Source: Rutpela maculata
Taxonomy: Eukaryota > Arthropoda > Insecta > Coleoptera > Cerambycidae
NCBI GenBank assembly: GCA_936432065.2
Contig: OW386293.2
Coordinates: forward strand, 110,058,427 to 110,122,426
Reading direction: 5' to 3'
DNA length: 64,000 nucleotides
The translations under genes and the position numbers were made by a program. The notes beneath the pieces are model-generated. The model made no database searches and was not told the DNA's origin. It saw nothing but the letters and a program-made list of their open reading frames with translations. Positions 24,088-35,653 of the stretch are shown one piece after another. Numbering within the stretch: the stretch's first letter is position 1; each line of letters opens with the position of its first letter.

Positions 24088-24348
24088 TTTTAATTTTCAA
24101 TGAAATGAAATGGAATTTGAAATGAAATTTGTACGGAATGAGATACCAAATGACAGATACCAAACAGTTTACTTCGTTGAATTTGACAGAAAACAAATGC
24201 CTAACCAAGTCAATAACTACATTGGGTACTTCTAGAAAAAAAAATGACAAACACATAGTGGAAAAGACAACTGTGGAATAAAATGACCTGTGGAAAAAAA
24301 AACTATGGGAAAAAATGGCCAATGAAAAAACCAGAGTGACAAAAATGT

Positions 24349-25754
24349 ACATTCGTATGGAAAAAGTCTGTATCGAGGAAACTGTTTTATTATTGAAGAT
24401 AAAATACTGGCATAAGCGAGTGAAATGTAGTTTAAGGTCTGAATTAAATTTTGAAAAAAAAAATATCGGTATTTATAGCAGTTTGGTGGTCATAGAAGCG
24501 TAATAAGTTTGAGCGTTGTACGCGTTGCATTAAACTCTGAGTCATCCATACAGCAGAGCCCCATTTTAACTGCTAATATTTCGAAAATAGAGGAGCTAAA
24601 AGATTTTTAAAAATGATGTATTCATTATATATCTATTTTAAATCACTCACTAAAATTTGAATAACTTACGTTGAGCAGTTTTAAAGACCTGCTAAGTTAT
24701 ATAGAAAAATGTCCCACTTTTCAAGGAGATTTAAGTAACTTTTTAGACAGTATTACTCCATTATTTTCTACAAGGGGAATATTTAAATTAAAAGTTAGCT
24801 ATTTAACAATAGCAATATTTATTGCAAATATAAAAGGTAAATAAAATATATGCTTGGATTACGGTTACGAAGATCAAACAGAATAAAAAATGCACAGAGA
24901 GACAGACGGATATATATCATATACTAAAAAAGGTAAATATACTTGGTAACTGACAAAGATAAATCCAGAATTATTGGCAGAAGGCCACAATGCATAAAAT
25001 CTACTGTAAATACTCCAAAAAGATAGATTAACTAAATTATTAGTTGGCCAACGTAGTTATTACTAAATGAAAAGATTAAATGACATTTTACTAATAAACA
25101 AATTTTGATATTTTGTATCATAAACATATCTCTAAATGTAAATAAAGGTAATAACCTAGGAAATGAAATAGATTTAGTAGCATTTTAAGCTACATGAAAA
25201 ACATAATATGCTCTACACAGTAAATTAATTACAGGTATTAAACAAGAAATTTCTTTAGAACTCTATAAGAGAAGGTACAAATACCCAAGACACACAATAG
25301 AAGCACTGTATAGTCGTCTTTGACAACGTAAAACAAAGTTACCGGAATTTAGCCAGAGACTATTATCAGTTGCCGGTACACACAAAGAAGAAACGTAATT
25401 GTTTCTGTACTTACGGAACTGCAGCAAAATGGACGAAGATACTGTTATTGGTTACAAACTCAAACTTATAGGTTGTAACCTCAACAAACTGCATAACTAT
25501 ACCATTACAGATATATTAAAACCAACTCTAAACTGTAATTTCTAATTAAACTACACGTAAAGCAGCTAGCATTATACTTATTAAATGTTACTTTAATTCA
25601 GGACGTCTATACTGAACAGATTTTGATGCTAACTTCTAAACTAATCGGTAAAATTCACCAAAGAAGTTAAATTTCAAAACCAATAAACACTTGAAGGGCT
25701 CAGATTCCAGCCACAATTTTGACAGCTTCTTAGGCCTGAGGCCATAGGAGAGTA
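24349..25754. other. Intergenic, no gene recognised
   Basis: AT-rich, with short frames only and no convincing domains. Confidence 0.4.
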
Positions 25755-25762
25755 GTCGAAAA

Positions 25763-26710
25763 TAGAGATGGTATAATATTTCGGAATAAGTACGAATGCG
25801 GAACAGCTCGGAACAGGTATGGAGTTTAAGGTATACCTGTTCCAACTTCCATTTCGGTGACGTCAGTGTACGAGTATGACGTACGTACGCTTATGCGGCC
25901 GCTAGTATAGTATCGGTCTTATGTTTCTGCTATCTTCTACGCCTGCGTCGCCTGCCAGATGCAGCTTAGGAGAAGTGAATCGGGGTGTTTTTTCTCTTTT
26001 TATTTCATTAAGTTCCCTATTTCTTTTTCTTTCCTTTCTCTCACTAATTCTACTCTCTTAAGTCAAGAATAAGGTCCCTAGAAAGAAGAGTATTTGGTCT
26101 GGGTGGGAACGCTGGGCTTTCCTGTCCCGAGTATTTAAATCAGTATTTTATACCTACCTAGTATTTGTGTACTTCGGGTAAATACTAGCTTGAGATACTA
26201 GCATATCTATCGCGCTAGACGATCGGTGCGGTGCCACAGATTTTACACGAATATTAATAAACCTGTGGTGGTGCCTTGGTCCGGTAAGTACACATCGGGT
26301 CGGACTAAAGCAAGCAACTACGTATAAAAATAAAATATTTTAATCAAACAAAATAACATCATTCTTAATAAATAGGTAATAAAAATTATAAATATATAAT
26401 AATGCATTATATAAAAACAAAAAATTTGAATTTAAAAATAGACTCAAACTTGGAGAAAGTTGTAAATTTGAGACATCAGTTGCTAAGGCAAGGAATATTT
26501 TTTTAAATCTCTCCCCCATCAATTTTTATTTCGGTGGAAAAAAAATTCCCCAAATTTTTTTTTAGATTTTCTCACTTCCCACTCATCAAAGTTTACGGCT
26601 CTGGTCGTTGCTAATCAGGGGCTAGTAACAGGTATTTGGAACAGGTATGCCTCTGGAACAGGAACAGGACACACCTGTTATCGGAAAAATACTGGTTTGT
26701 ACCAACTCTA
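25763..26710. mobile_element. Non-autonomous hAT element with repeated GGAACAGGTA motifs
   Basis: The TSD GTCGAAAA lies at 25755-25762 and 26711-26718. Ends are TAGAGATGGTA and, inverted, TAGAGTTGGTA. Subterminal GGAACAG(GTA) motifs occur at 25800, 25810 and, inverted, 25834-25843 on the left, and at 26638-26647 and 26655-26668 on the right. No transposase is recognisable. Length is 948 bp. Confidence 0.92.
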
Positions 26711-26718
26711 GTCGAAAA

Positions 26719-27859
26719 ACAGTAAGTTACAATTTTATATTCGTGCCTATCACGCTACCTTCGAGGGCTGTAACCAAGGGCAATGCAGACATTATGTCAT
26801 ATCTGTACGTGCCATTGGAGGAATAGTTCCAGCTCGGTTATTTTACCCGCTCATTTCCGTGCTATTCTTGAATGTTAAGAATGCCGAATCGTAAATAACA
26901 AACCGTCAGATAGGGCCGGCGTTAAATAATTTTGATAAAAATAACAAATTAGGTAACTTTTGTAATGAAGATATAAAATAATGTAATTTAGCGGGTTTTA
27001 ACAGAAATTTATGAATACTTAAAAAGTTGACCGTTAGAACAGTAGCTCCGAAAATTTAAAATAAAAAATTATGAAAAAATTTAACCGCACGTAAAAAGCT
27101 GTTATATCGATGACTAAAATATAATTCACACAGAATGCGTATTTTCCGAGATATAACGGATTGAAGGCTGGTATAGTTAAAATATCCTAAAAAAGTGACA
27201 CATTTTTCAATATAACTTAGCAGATCTTAAAACTGATCAACGTATGTCATTCAAATTTCAGTAATTGATTTGCAATAGACACATAGTTTTTTCAATTTTA
27301 TCAGGTCTTCGTTTTTTACATATTGACGGTTAAATTTTTTTTATCAACAGTAAAATCACAAGAGCTTTTTTTTATCGCATAACTTTCTCTTTGTAACGAA
27401 ATAATTTTGCCCATCAGTGATTTTATGAGAAAAACTGACATGAAAAAATCGCGAGACCGGAGGTCGAGCGATTTTGTCAAATGTCAGTTTTTCGAGCAAA
27501 ATTACTGATTTGCAAAATTTTGAGTTAAAAAGGAATTTATCCATAAAAGAAAAGCTCGAGTGATTTTTAACAAGATAAATTAACGACAGAATATGTGAAC
27601 GAACAACAACAATTAAAAATAATTATAATTTTCTCAAAACGACTTATATCGTACAGTATAGTTTCCACAAGACTTAAAAATTATAGCCGACAGTACAGAT
27701 TCTAAAATGACGTGCGACTACTAGATATACTCTGCTTTTGAGGAACAGGCATTTTTATCGTGATAAAAAACGATGCACCTTTTTTATCGCTGTCAAAGTG
27801 ACAAAATGTGACTGTCAAATAGACTTTTTTATATAGGAGTTAATTTATCTTTTTAAATA
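26719..27859. other. Intergenic with an inverted repeat
   Basis: Near 27440-27505, AACTGACATGAAAAAATCGC pairs with GCGATTTTGTCAAATGTCAGTT around a short GACCGGAGGTC centre. No gene recognised. Confidence 0.5.
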
Positions 27860-28130
27860 AGTATCTCTAAAATTTAAGAAACAAAATTTCACTCAATTTT
27901 ACAAATACTTGTCTACCTATTAGTGGAAAGTAGCAAGAAACTGTACCTCAATATCAAATATCAATTTGAAATCGGTGCAAAAAAAATACTAATTACAAAA
28001 ATATGTTTTGCACCGACTTCAAATTGATACTTGGTAATAAGGTACAGTTCCTTGCTACTTTCTACTAATAAGTAGATAGGTATTTGTAAAAGTGAGTGAA
28101 ATTTTATTTCTTACTTTTTAGAGATATTTT
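27860..28130. repeat. Palindrome, arms about 130 bp
   Basis: AGTATCTCTAAAA pairs with TTTTTAGAGATATT. Further matches are TTTCACTCA, ACAAATAC, GAAAGTAGCAAG, CTGTACCT, ATCAATTTGAAATCGGTGCAA and their inverses, meeting near 27996. No ORF. Confidence 0.88.
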
Positions 28131-29041
28131 TTGAAGGCGGTTTGATTTAAAAAAAAATCAACATTTTTAGTAGTTGCACATATTTCAAGGTCCTTGTCTG
28201 GAGGATAAACAGATAATATATCATAACCTCACTTTAGTTCCTTATAATAATACACTTTTAGTCCACAGTACATAATAAAAAAAAAAACATAATAACTAAT
28301 AGTAATTTACTTTTCGGTTTCCGCCATGCAATGAAATCATCATCATTAGCAGCATTGAAAACAACGACATGAACGAGAGCATTCTGTATAATTTGTTTGT
28401 AAAAGCAAATTGTTCAACGGGGGGATTTCTCAATAAAAGTCTCAGTTCATACTGTTGTCGTAGAAAACATTCTTCGGCTGATTCGCCTCCATGCAAGAGC
28501 CTCTTTCGCTGCGAAATGATAGGAAGTTATAATGATGCCCTGTTGTTCGTGAAAAATTATCATTATTATAAATCGAGAACTAAATTTTTAGTTGATATCA
28601 CCGGCGACTCCGTCAAATCTTTGAATATGTTCGTAATATAAAAAATTGTTTCTAATTTTTGTTCACCTTACACTAGATGCAGCTTGATGTGGGACCACCG
28701 CCGGACCATAGTCTATAGTTTACAGCAGGTTTGACAGAAATCGCTTAAGCTACGCCAGAGTAATCATTGAACAAATATAAACAAAAACATACAGGTCGAA
28801 TTGAGAACCTCCCCCTTTTTTAAATTTTATAAATCGGTTAAAAAATGATGTAGATCTATAAATTCTCGTACACTATAAAATATGGATATAGTGGAGTGGA
28901 TGAGGCTGTGGTATGCAGTTGTTAGGGTATTTTGTGATACTTCCCCAACGGATTTCGAAGCAGATAGGAGTATTGCGAGATTTTATTACAGACATAAGCG
29001 GTGTGATTTTCCCATGAAAATTTGTGGTCTAAATTATTATA
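28131..29041. other. Intergenic, no gene recognised
   Basis: Frames at 28296-28641 on both strands lack domains and look spurious. Confidence 0.4.
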
Positions 29042-29262
29042 AAATTATTATTATTATTTTTATTATTGTCTTATTTATATTAACGTCTTGGCGAAGCCAG
29101 GCTAATGCTAATGCTGTTTGCTGCTGCAAGCTAATGCTACTCCACTACTTAACCAGGGAAGCGAGATGGATACGGTCACCCACTCAAGTGACGGATTCGC
29201 CTGGCGTGCTTAACTTCGCCAATCGAGGTCTCATCACTGAAACCGGTACTGTACCTCACCTC
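29042..29262 (-). mobile_element. 5S rRNA-derived SINE (SINE3-like) with (AAT)n tail
   Basis: Read on the minus strand, 29260-29168 resembles the 3' two-thirds of 5S rRNA: a GATGAGACCTCGATTGGC block, then GAAGTTAAGCACGCCAGG (internal A-box region), then CACTTGAGTGGGTGACCG (C-box region). Unrelated sequence follows, and a 3' (AAT)n tail lies at 29042-29058. A pol III internal promoter and a simple-repeat tail are the hallmarks of 5S-derived SINEs. The long plus-strand frame across it is a shadow. Confidence 0.75.
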
Positions 29263-29378
29263 TAGTTACTCCTCTATTCACCACTAATTACTAGTTAGGT
29301 TAAATTATATGAAGTCTGGATTGTTTATTTGCCGTAAGTTGCGCAAACTGAGTACCATGATCTCCATCTTTGATGCAC

Positions 29379-29860
29379 TTAAGCATCAATTATTTGAAGC
29401 AAACCAGTTTTGTTTGGCATTTCATTTAATAAATCCTTAATATCGATGTTGGCAATAGTTAGATTAGTGTCATCAGCAACCAATATGGTCAGAATATTAT
29501 TTGTAATTGCCTTACGGAAATCATTAATATAAATAAGGAAAAATATAGACCTTAAGACGGATCCTTGTTGCATGTTTCAATTTTAGCGAACTGAGACTTA
29601 ACACTGCCGTATACAACAACTTGTTGTCTATTATTCAAGTAGGAACTTAAAAGATATCTGATTTCCTCAGTAAAGACGTAATAATTTAATTTATGGATGA
29701 ATATATCATGGGACACGCAATCAAATGCTTTAGTAAGATCTGAAAATTTTGAAGAGATATATTTCCCATCCTCAAATCCAGTGTTTATCATAGATGTTAA
29801 TTTGTCAATAGCTAGTGTAGTAGAAAATTTGTTTCGAAAGCGTTATTGAGAAGGTTGAAA
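29379..29860 (-). pseudogene. Non-LTR retrotransposon (LINE) reverse transcriptase remnant
   Basis: The minus strand shows RT motifs in order: FRNKFSTTLAIDKL (29850-29800), SDLTKAFDCVSHDIFIHKL (29720), SSYLNNRQQVVVYGSVKS (29620), QQGSVLRSIFFLIYINDF (29560) and the active-site variant LVADDTN (29480). These match the CR1/Jockey type of RT. Frameshifts near 29560 and 29815 break the frame, so it is inactive. A separate open frame at 29812-30063 is not clearly part of it. Confidence 0.88.
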
Positions 29861-30211
29861 GGGAAAATTGGGGTTGGTTTCTTACCGGTTGTCAAAGGCA
29901 ACAAGGTTTTAAATACGTAATCAGAAGGGTTTCCTTCATTAGTTAGTTCCGCTAGTTTATTTTTTAACCTTTTCAATAACGGAGACATCACTTGCCAACT
30001 AAATTCACGGACACCCGGTATAGGATTGTGAGATACCAACAACTCCATCCATGCCCTGTACAAGGAAGTTCAAGAATTTTTACCACCAAACTTTAATCCT
30101 CGCTTAACATTTTGTCGCTTTATCTTCAATAAGAATAATAATTTTCACAACATTTTTTTACAGATGAAATTTTTGAAAAAAAATTGAATCGCCTTCAAAA
30201 ACAGTAATTCA

Positions 30212-30409
30212 AAATTATGAAATAAAATTTCACCATCCCTCAGTTAATTGAAATTTATTACCTAACATCGTTATTGATGACTAAAAATACGTTTGAATTT
30301 GTTATTTAATATTTATTTATTTTTCCGCCGACCCCAATATCGATATTAGGTAATAAGATTCAATTATCTGGGCGACAAAGCCGACGGTGACATTTTATTC
30401 CATAATTTT
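30212..30409. repeat. Palindrome
   Basis: AATTATGAAATAAAATTTCACC pairs with its inverse at 30390-30409, and AATTGAAATTTATTACCTAA (30246) with TTAGGTAATAAGATTCAATT (30347). The loop is A/T-rich. Confidence 0.8.
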
Positions 30410-30899
30410 TAGCGATCTTTTGTTCAGGCGCTTCAATTTTTTTTCTAAATTATCTTCTTTCACCGTTAGTGGCCTCTCTAGTTCGCTTCTACACAGTAAA
30501 AGAAAATATCAGGCTCGTTTTCAGAGAATCTCGAAATCACCAGGTATCAAATTTCATGTATCTGCTTTAAGAATTCGCCATTTTGAATTCTTAACTTTTG
30601 ACATCAGTTCGGCATGAGTTACAAAGAGCTACAACAAATATTCACAACGAGTACATTTATTCTGATGTTAATTTTCAAACAACAAAATTTCTTTTCAGCA
30701 TGAATTCTAAATAAATATTTAGGTAGGAATTGTTAAACGTTTTTTATTGGTACTGTCATTTTGTGAAATCGTTTAAATGGTAAAAATTTTTTGTAATTTC
30801 TTGGGAGTACTTATTCAGATTTAAAAAATGAATCACCTATACTTCTTAGGCAACACGCATATTTTAGCGTCAATATAAAAAATTATTGAAACCATCTCT

Positions 30900-31130
30900 T
30901 GGCATCTGGAGAAGGTGATAAAATAAATGTCCCCAATTCTAACACCTCGATCACCAGACCTCAATCCTCGTAATTTCTTACTATGAAAAGCATTGGAGAA
31001 TGGACTTTATTTTTCACCAATTAGAACTCAAGTACTTGGGAAATGGGATTAGAAGAGTAATAGACAATTTTAGTCAAAGAATCCATTTTTTAAACAGAGA
31101 TAATGGTGAAAACCTTGGACAAATACTTTA
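30900..31130 (+). pseudogene. Tc1/mariner-IS630 type transposase C-terminal remnant
   Basis: TPRSPDLNPRNFLL (30940) corresponds to the SPDLNPxDFFLW motif around the last catalytic acid. A KALENGLYFSPIRTQV segment follows, and degraded frames run to 31130. Stops are present. Short ancient fragment. Confidence 0.65.
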
Positions 31131-32640
31131 ATTTAACACTGAACTGGAAAATTAAAGCACAGCAATATTATGGTTAAATTTGACGTCGGGAATATCTAAA
31201 TTACGATGATAAATTTAGTCGCAAAATTCGATGTCAATTTGACTTCAATTCGACGTCAGTACTGCATCGAGTTGACTAGTTTTCGGTAGAATCTACGTGA
31301 ATGCACAAAGGGCAAAAAAAATAGTTGTAACAGTTGACAACTGCCAAATTCTAACAGCAATTTATACTTTAATGATTTTTTTCTACCTCCATATTTTAAT
31401 TCGTTTATTAGACTTTTCCTACCTTAATGAGATTCATTAAGTTACAAATTTTCCATTGAGGTACAAGTTTATAACCAATAGAAACGCGACACACAGCAAT
31501 ATTCTGTCAATATCAATTATTGCCTTGACCATCTGACAAATCTAAAATTTATCAATTTTGACAAGTCATACTTACTATTTAGCTAGCAAATTTTCAAACT
31601 CTGTACTTCTTGCAATTAAAATCAGTGAACATGTGTGATAGTGAAAATGAAATTGAAATAATAATGATCCATAATATAAGTTTAGTTTTCATAATATTTC
31701 CTAAACTGTAATCTATAATTAATAAATTCCAGAAATAAAGTGTCAATTTTCTATTTCATTATGATTGGTCGTAGAAAAAATGGTAGACTGCAACTGCAAC
31801 TCACATTTAACGGCTATTAAGACGCTCGCATTAATTATAATAATTCTCATGCTCGTGACTTAATAGCCATCATTAAATGGTCGTTGCATAATATACTATT
31901 TTAACTTTAACCTATCAATTAAAGTTTTGTATCAAACTGGAACCTTATATGTCAAAGTGTTTTCAAAACTTTTTTTTTTTTCGATATTTTAGCTGAAACT
32001 TTGGATAGCTATGTGGTACTGAGATTGAGTTAACTCATCTTCATCTGTTTAATAAATTGCAAACAATTAGCAGCTAATTGAAAAGTGTTAGTAAACTAAA
32101 GATTAAAAACCGGCTCTTACTGGTTTTCATATACCCAGAGTTTAGTTCCATCTAACTCATCTTAAATATATGCAAAATTAAGACTTAGCGGAATTGACTG
32201 CTCCCCTCTGGACCGAACTATCCACATCCACCGTCGCTCCGTTGTTTCGACCGTTGATTCAAACTTCTCGATGTGAAATACCTGAAGTGGTGAAGTGATT
32301 CCATGGCATTTTGACTAAATGTTCACTGTTCAATCAACATACAATGATGCCTACGTATCAATATATATCATTGACACTGAATTACTTAACGGAATTTTTA
32401 TACCCACGTCGATTTTGATTTTGATAAATTTATACGAATGTTCATGTATATGTAGAGAGTTATTTGACGTAAAAAATATGTAAATAATAAAGTTTCTGAT
32501 ATAATAATATTATTGATAATGATAATAATAATAATAATAATTTATTTTCAATATAAATGGTTATTTTTTTACAAAGAAGAATAGATAAAACTGGTAAGAG
32601 AAAAGAAAACTTATCTAAGTTAAAAATAAATGGGCTACAT
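31131..32640. other. Intergenic with a near-perfect palindrome and a microsatellite
   Basis: See the palindrome at 31789-31888. (AAT)n lies at 32521-32541. No gene recognised. Confidence 0.5.
31789..31888. repeat. Near-perfect 100-bp palindrome
   Basis: TGCAACTGCAACTCACATTT, GGCTATTAAG, CGAGC/GCTCG and AATTA blocks are mirrored with essentially no spacer at 31839/31840. It could extrude as a cruciform. Confidence 0.88.
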
Positions 32641-32749
32641 ATCACTAGGAAAGATGAGGTAGCTTCAAAATGAAATATTTTGCTAATGTTGCCAAAATGC
32701 TCTGTCAAGTTGTACTCCCAGGTTTGCACAACACATCAACAGAGAAACA

Positions 32750-33010
32750 CCTACATTACCACCACGTGAAATCATTTGCATTTTATCCAGTACAAGCTCA
32801 AGAAGTAATAAATGTTATAAAACATTTAAAAAACACGGCATCACTAGGCGAGGACTCTATCTCAACAAAAATTTTTAAAAACGTACCTATCCGAGATTAT
32901 TGCCCAACCTTTAGCACATATCATAAACACATCTGTAGAAATGGGCCAATTTCTTAACGCCCTTAAAATAGGTAAAGTAATAGCTATACTAGAAAGTAAT
33001 AACAACATAT
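32750..33010 (+). pseudogene. LINE reverse transcriptase N-terminal fragment
   Basis: AQEVINVIKHLKNTASLGED and SISTKIFKNV match the LKNxKSxGxDGIxxKxLK region upstream of RT domain 1 in CR1/Jockey LINEs. After a frameshift, AHIINTSVEMGQFLNALKIG and KVIAI match the following block. It is 5'- and 3'-truncated and inactive. Confidence 0.8.
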
Positions 33011-34849
33011 TAAAAAAAAAAATTCCAACTACTCATTTGAGTGTTAAAGGCGAAAAACCGACTTTTTACGGGTATTTTTTGAGATTAGAAAAGAAAAGCG
33101 AGCCAAACTGACAATTCTGACTTCGTATTCAGATTCAGTGCGTCAAAATACATAAGGATACTTTGGTATGGTCCGTCGGACAGACCACTTTTCTTTGTGG
33201 GTGTGTCTGTTGATTTTGATTGTAGCATATTTAATAGGACTGATTTGGGGTCAACAAAAAAAAGATAAAACGTCAAAAAACACTTTCCTTATATTGTCTA
33301 AATGTTGGTTCTGGCATTTTCTTAATTTTTCTGTTTCTTATTGGGATGCTCTGCCACATATATTTTCTTCAGCAAAATACGTTCTTTTGATATTTTTGTT
33401 CTTATTCATTATTTGTAAAAAAAAAACACCCTCTAACTGCTCCTTTAACGTAAAAGTCACATAGCGTAGAGGTTATCTTCCAGTGAAATACTGGATAATA
33501 GGCTCATTTAATGAATTTTATTTAGTAATTGTTACTTCTTGTGGATAAAGCATTATTTAAAATTAGGCAATTTTAAAAATTTCAGATGAATCCGATATGT
33601 GGTTCTCGAAATATACGCTTCTAAAGAGCGCGGTGCGACCAACATCGTGACGTCAGAGGATAGGAAACAGTCGCGCAACATATCAAAGCTCATTCCGCTT
33701 GAGATCGTCGAGTCTTTCTCTGTGCGACTAGCGGGTTCCTATTAAGTGACGTCGCCGCCGAGATTCGACAAGGCGTGCGGTCTATATTTATAATTTTTTT
33801 TAGACGATTTACAGGTCTCACACAATTCTAGTTTTTTGTACAGGGTCTTAGAATTGTAATACGATCCAGCGGCATTCTTTGAACTCATTCATAAAAGTGA
33901 ACTGGTCCGCTGGAATTCCAATTATCTTCAAAGCGTACTGACAATGTTGGCGCCCTGCCGCTGGATCGTGTGTAGACCTCTTAAGATCTTTACGATAATC
34001 AAATTTAAAAAAAGTGCTAAATGAGCCCAGTATTATTTTGTAGATTTCACGGACATTGTTTAGAAGAAAATATATGTGGCACAGAAAAAACTTTCCTTAT
34101 ATTTAATGAAACGAGAAATACGCCAGCCGCGGAGCGACAAAAAAACAATTAAGCATTTTATGGAAATAGAAGGCAATTATCTGGTATTATACCGTCTTCA
34201 CAAAGACAATAACAGATTTAAATTAAATTTAAATAGTGATAGCATCGATGAGAGAGATTTTTTCTATTAGCTAGCTTTATGAATAATAAAATGAATAAAA
34301 CAAATATGGTTTCTATTTATTAATAGTAAATACCTGTTGCAGCATTTTATAAAATAATTTTAAAACTTAAATTTAAAATCATAAAATCAAATCACCAAAT
34401 CAAATTACTTGCAGACAAGACTTCAAAATAACATCATAAGGAAATATAATAGTATTAACTTTGAAATATTTGATATTACTTTCTACATCAGGAGTTTGTT
34501 GGAATTTTTATAAAAAGCAATTCCCCAGCAATTCAATTCTCCTGAGCTGCACGTGGAAAACTTAATGATATAAACCTCAAATGAAATCTTATTTAAAACT
34601 TACCTGAGAACTCTACCTATGTAACTTATCGAAAAATCTAATATAATCATCTTTCACGTATAAATTCGCCATAAAAGTAACGAACCTAGACGACTTCACG
34701 GTATAAACTTATTTATTAATTGGGGACCGTTGTATATTTGACAAGATTTTGAGTGTTTTATCCTTTTGGATAACGAGAGTTAAAGTAAAAAGGACATCAA
34801 GATGCCTGTGTAGATGAAAACAGACTCATGTTCCTCTGAAATGAAGAAG
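33011..34849. other. Intergenic with two inverted-repeat pairs
   Basis: GTGACGTCAGAGGATAGGAA (33648) faces the inverse near 33729-33755. ACGATCCAGCGGCA (33862) faces TGCCGCTGGATCGT (33957-33970). A related GGCTGGATCGT..TTGACCTCT stretch occurs at 46075. The frame at 34076-34270 has no domain. Confidence 0.5.
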
Positions 34850-35090
34850 TCCTCTTCAAGAATGGCCACCTTGGTCTCCAGATTTCACACCAAGAGACTT
34901 TTACTTCTGGGGGAGTATTAAAAATTTACTGTACAACGGGAGACCTCAAAACGCAGAACAACTACGGGATAGAATAAGAGAAGCTTGCCTACAAATAACA
35001 CCAGAAGCATTACGAAAAATCGTGCGGCAAAACAAAAAAGTTATATAAAAATATATTCACATAGACGGAGGATATGTTGAGCAAACTGTG
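34850..35090 (+). pseudogene. IS630/mariner-type transposase C-terminus
   Basis: EWPPWSPDFTPRDFYFWGSI is the diagnostic motif around the third catalytic residue. It is followed by QLRDRIREACLQITPEALRK and IHIDGGYVEQT, the usual C-terminal end. One in-frame stop (TAA near 35046) lies before the last block. Upstream domains are missing or too degraded to read. Confidence 0.85.
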
Positions 35091-35319
35091 ATTCAGTTTT
35101 TTATGTAAGTTTTATTGTTTATTTAAAATTTAAATTTTTATTTCCAAGTTAATTACTGTTTAGACTGTTAAGTAAACTGGCAGGCGTCACGTGATTAATT
35201 CTTAATGGAAAGCCTTTGTCTTCCTCCAGCTTAATTAACTTTCAGTTACGTCCGAAAGTGAAGTACTTTAAAAAGGGAAATTTTATTTTCTTATAACGTG
35301 TACATTTGGGAACAATAAT

Positions 35320-35653
35320 ATTGAATTATTACCATGGCCTTCGCACAGTCCCGATATAAACCCATTTGAGAACGCCTGGGGGTTTGCTAATAAAAGAAAA
35401 TTACGAACGAAACTTCAGACCAAGAAATGAAGAAGAATTGTGGTTGGCCATTGAAAATTGCTGGGAGGAGCTAAGAGAAAAAGAAAACTATTGTCGTAGA
35501 CTAATTGCTGCTATGCCAACAAGATTTAATCATATCTTGGAAGGAAACGGAGCCATGCCAAATATTAGGCTACATTATTTACACAATAAATACAATCGCA
35601 GTTATGTGCAGTCGTATCTGAATTTTCAACGTCAGTTTTTACATCTGTTATAA
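35320..35653 (+). pseudogene. Tc1-like transposase C-terminus
   Basis: WPSHSPDINPFENAWG (35332) matches WPxxSPDLNPIENxWG. After a one-base frameshift near 35380, the frame reads EELWLAIENCWEELREKENY, then RLIAAMPTRFNHILEGNGA, the standard C-terminal end of Tc1 transposases. It differs in sequence from the 34850 fragment, so the two come from different families lying close together. Confidence 0.88.

Larger units (their letters stand above)
22400..24348 (-). mobile_element. Mutator-like (MULE) DNA transposon with TIRs
   Basis: ACATTTTTGTCACTC (22400) is mirrored by GAGTGACAAAAATGT (24334-24348). Pairing extends about 80 bp inward through repeated TTTTTTCCCACTG-type blocks, giving subterminal tandem motifs. 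It encloses a minus-strand FLYWCH finger and MULE transposase, interrupted by a small hAT MITE. I could not see a clear 9-bp target duplication. Length is 1949 bp, or about 1.7 kb before the MITE insertion. Confidence 0.85.

Noticed and set aside
28882..29265. A 127-codon plus-strand frame
   Set aside because: Most of it lies antisense to the 5S-derived SINE and its (AAT)n tail.
29812..30063. An 83-codon minus-strand frame next to the LINE RT
   Set aside because: No recognisable motif, and the RT reads in another frame at the overlap. It could be upstream LINE sequence but cannot be shown.
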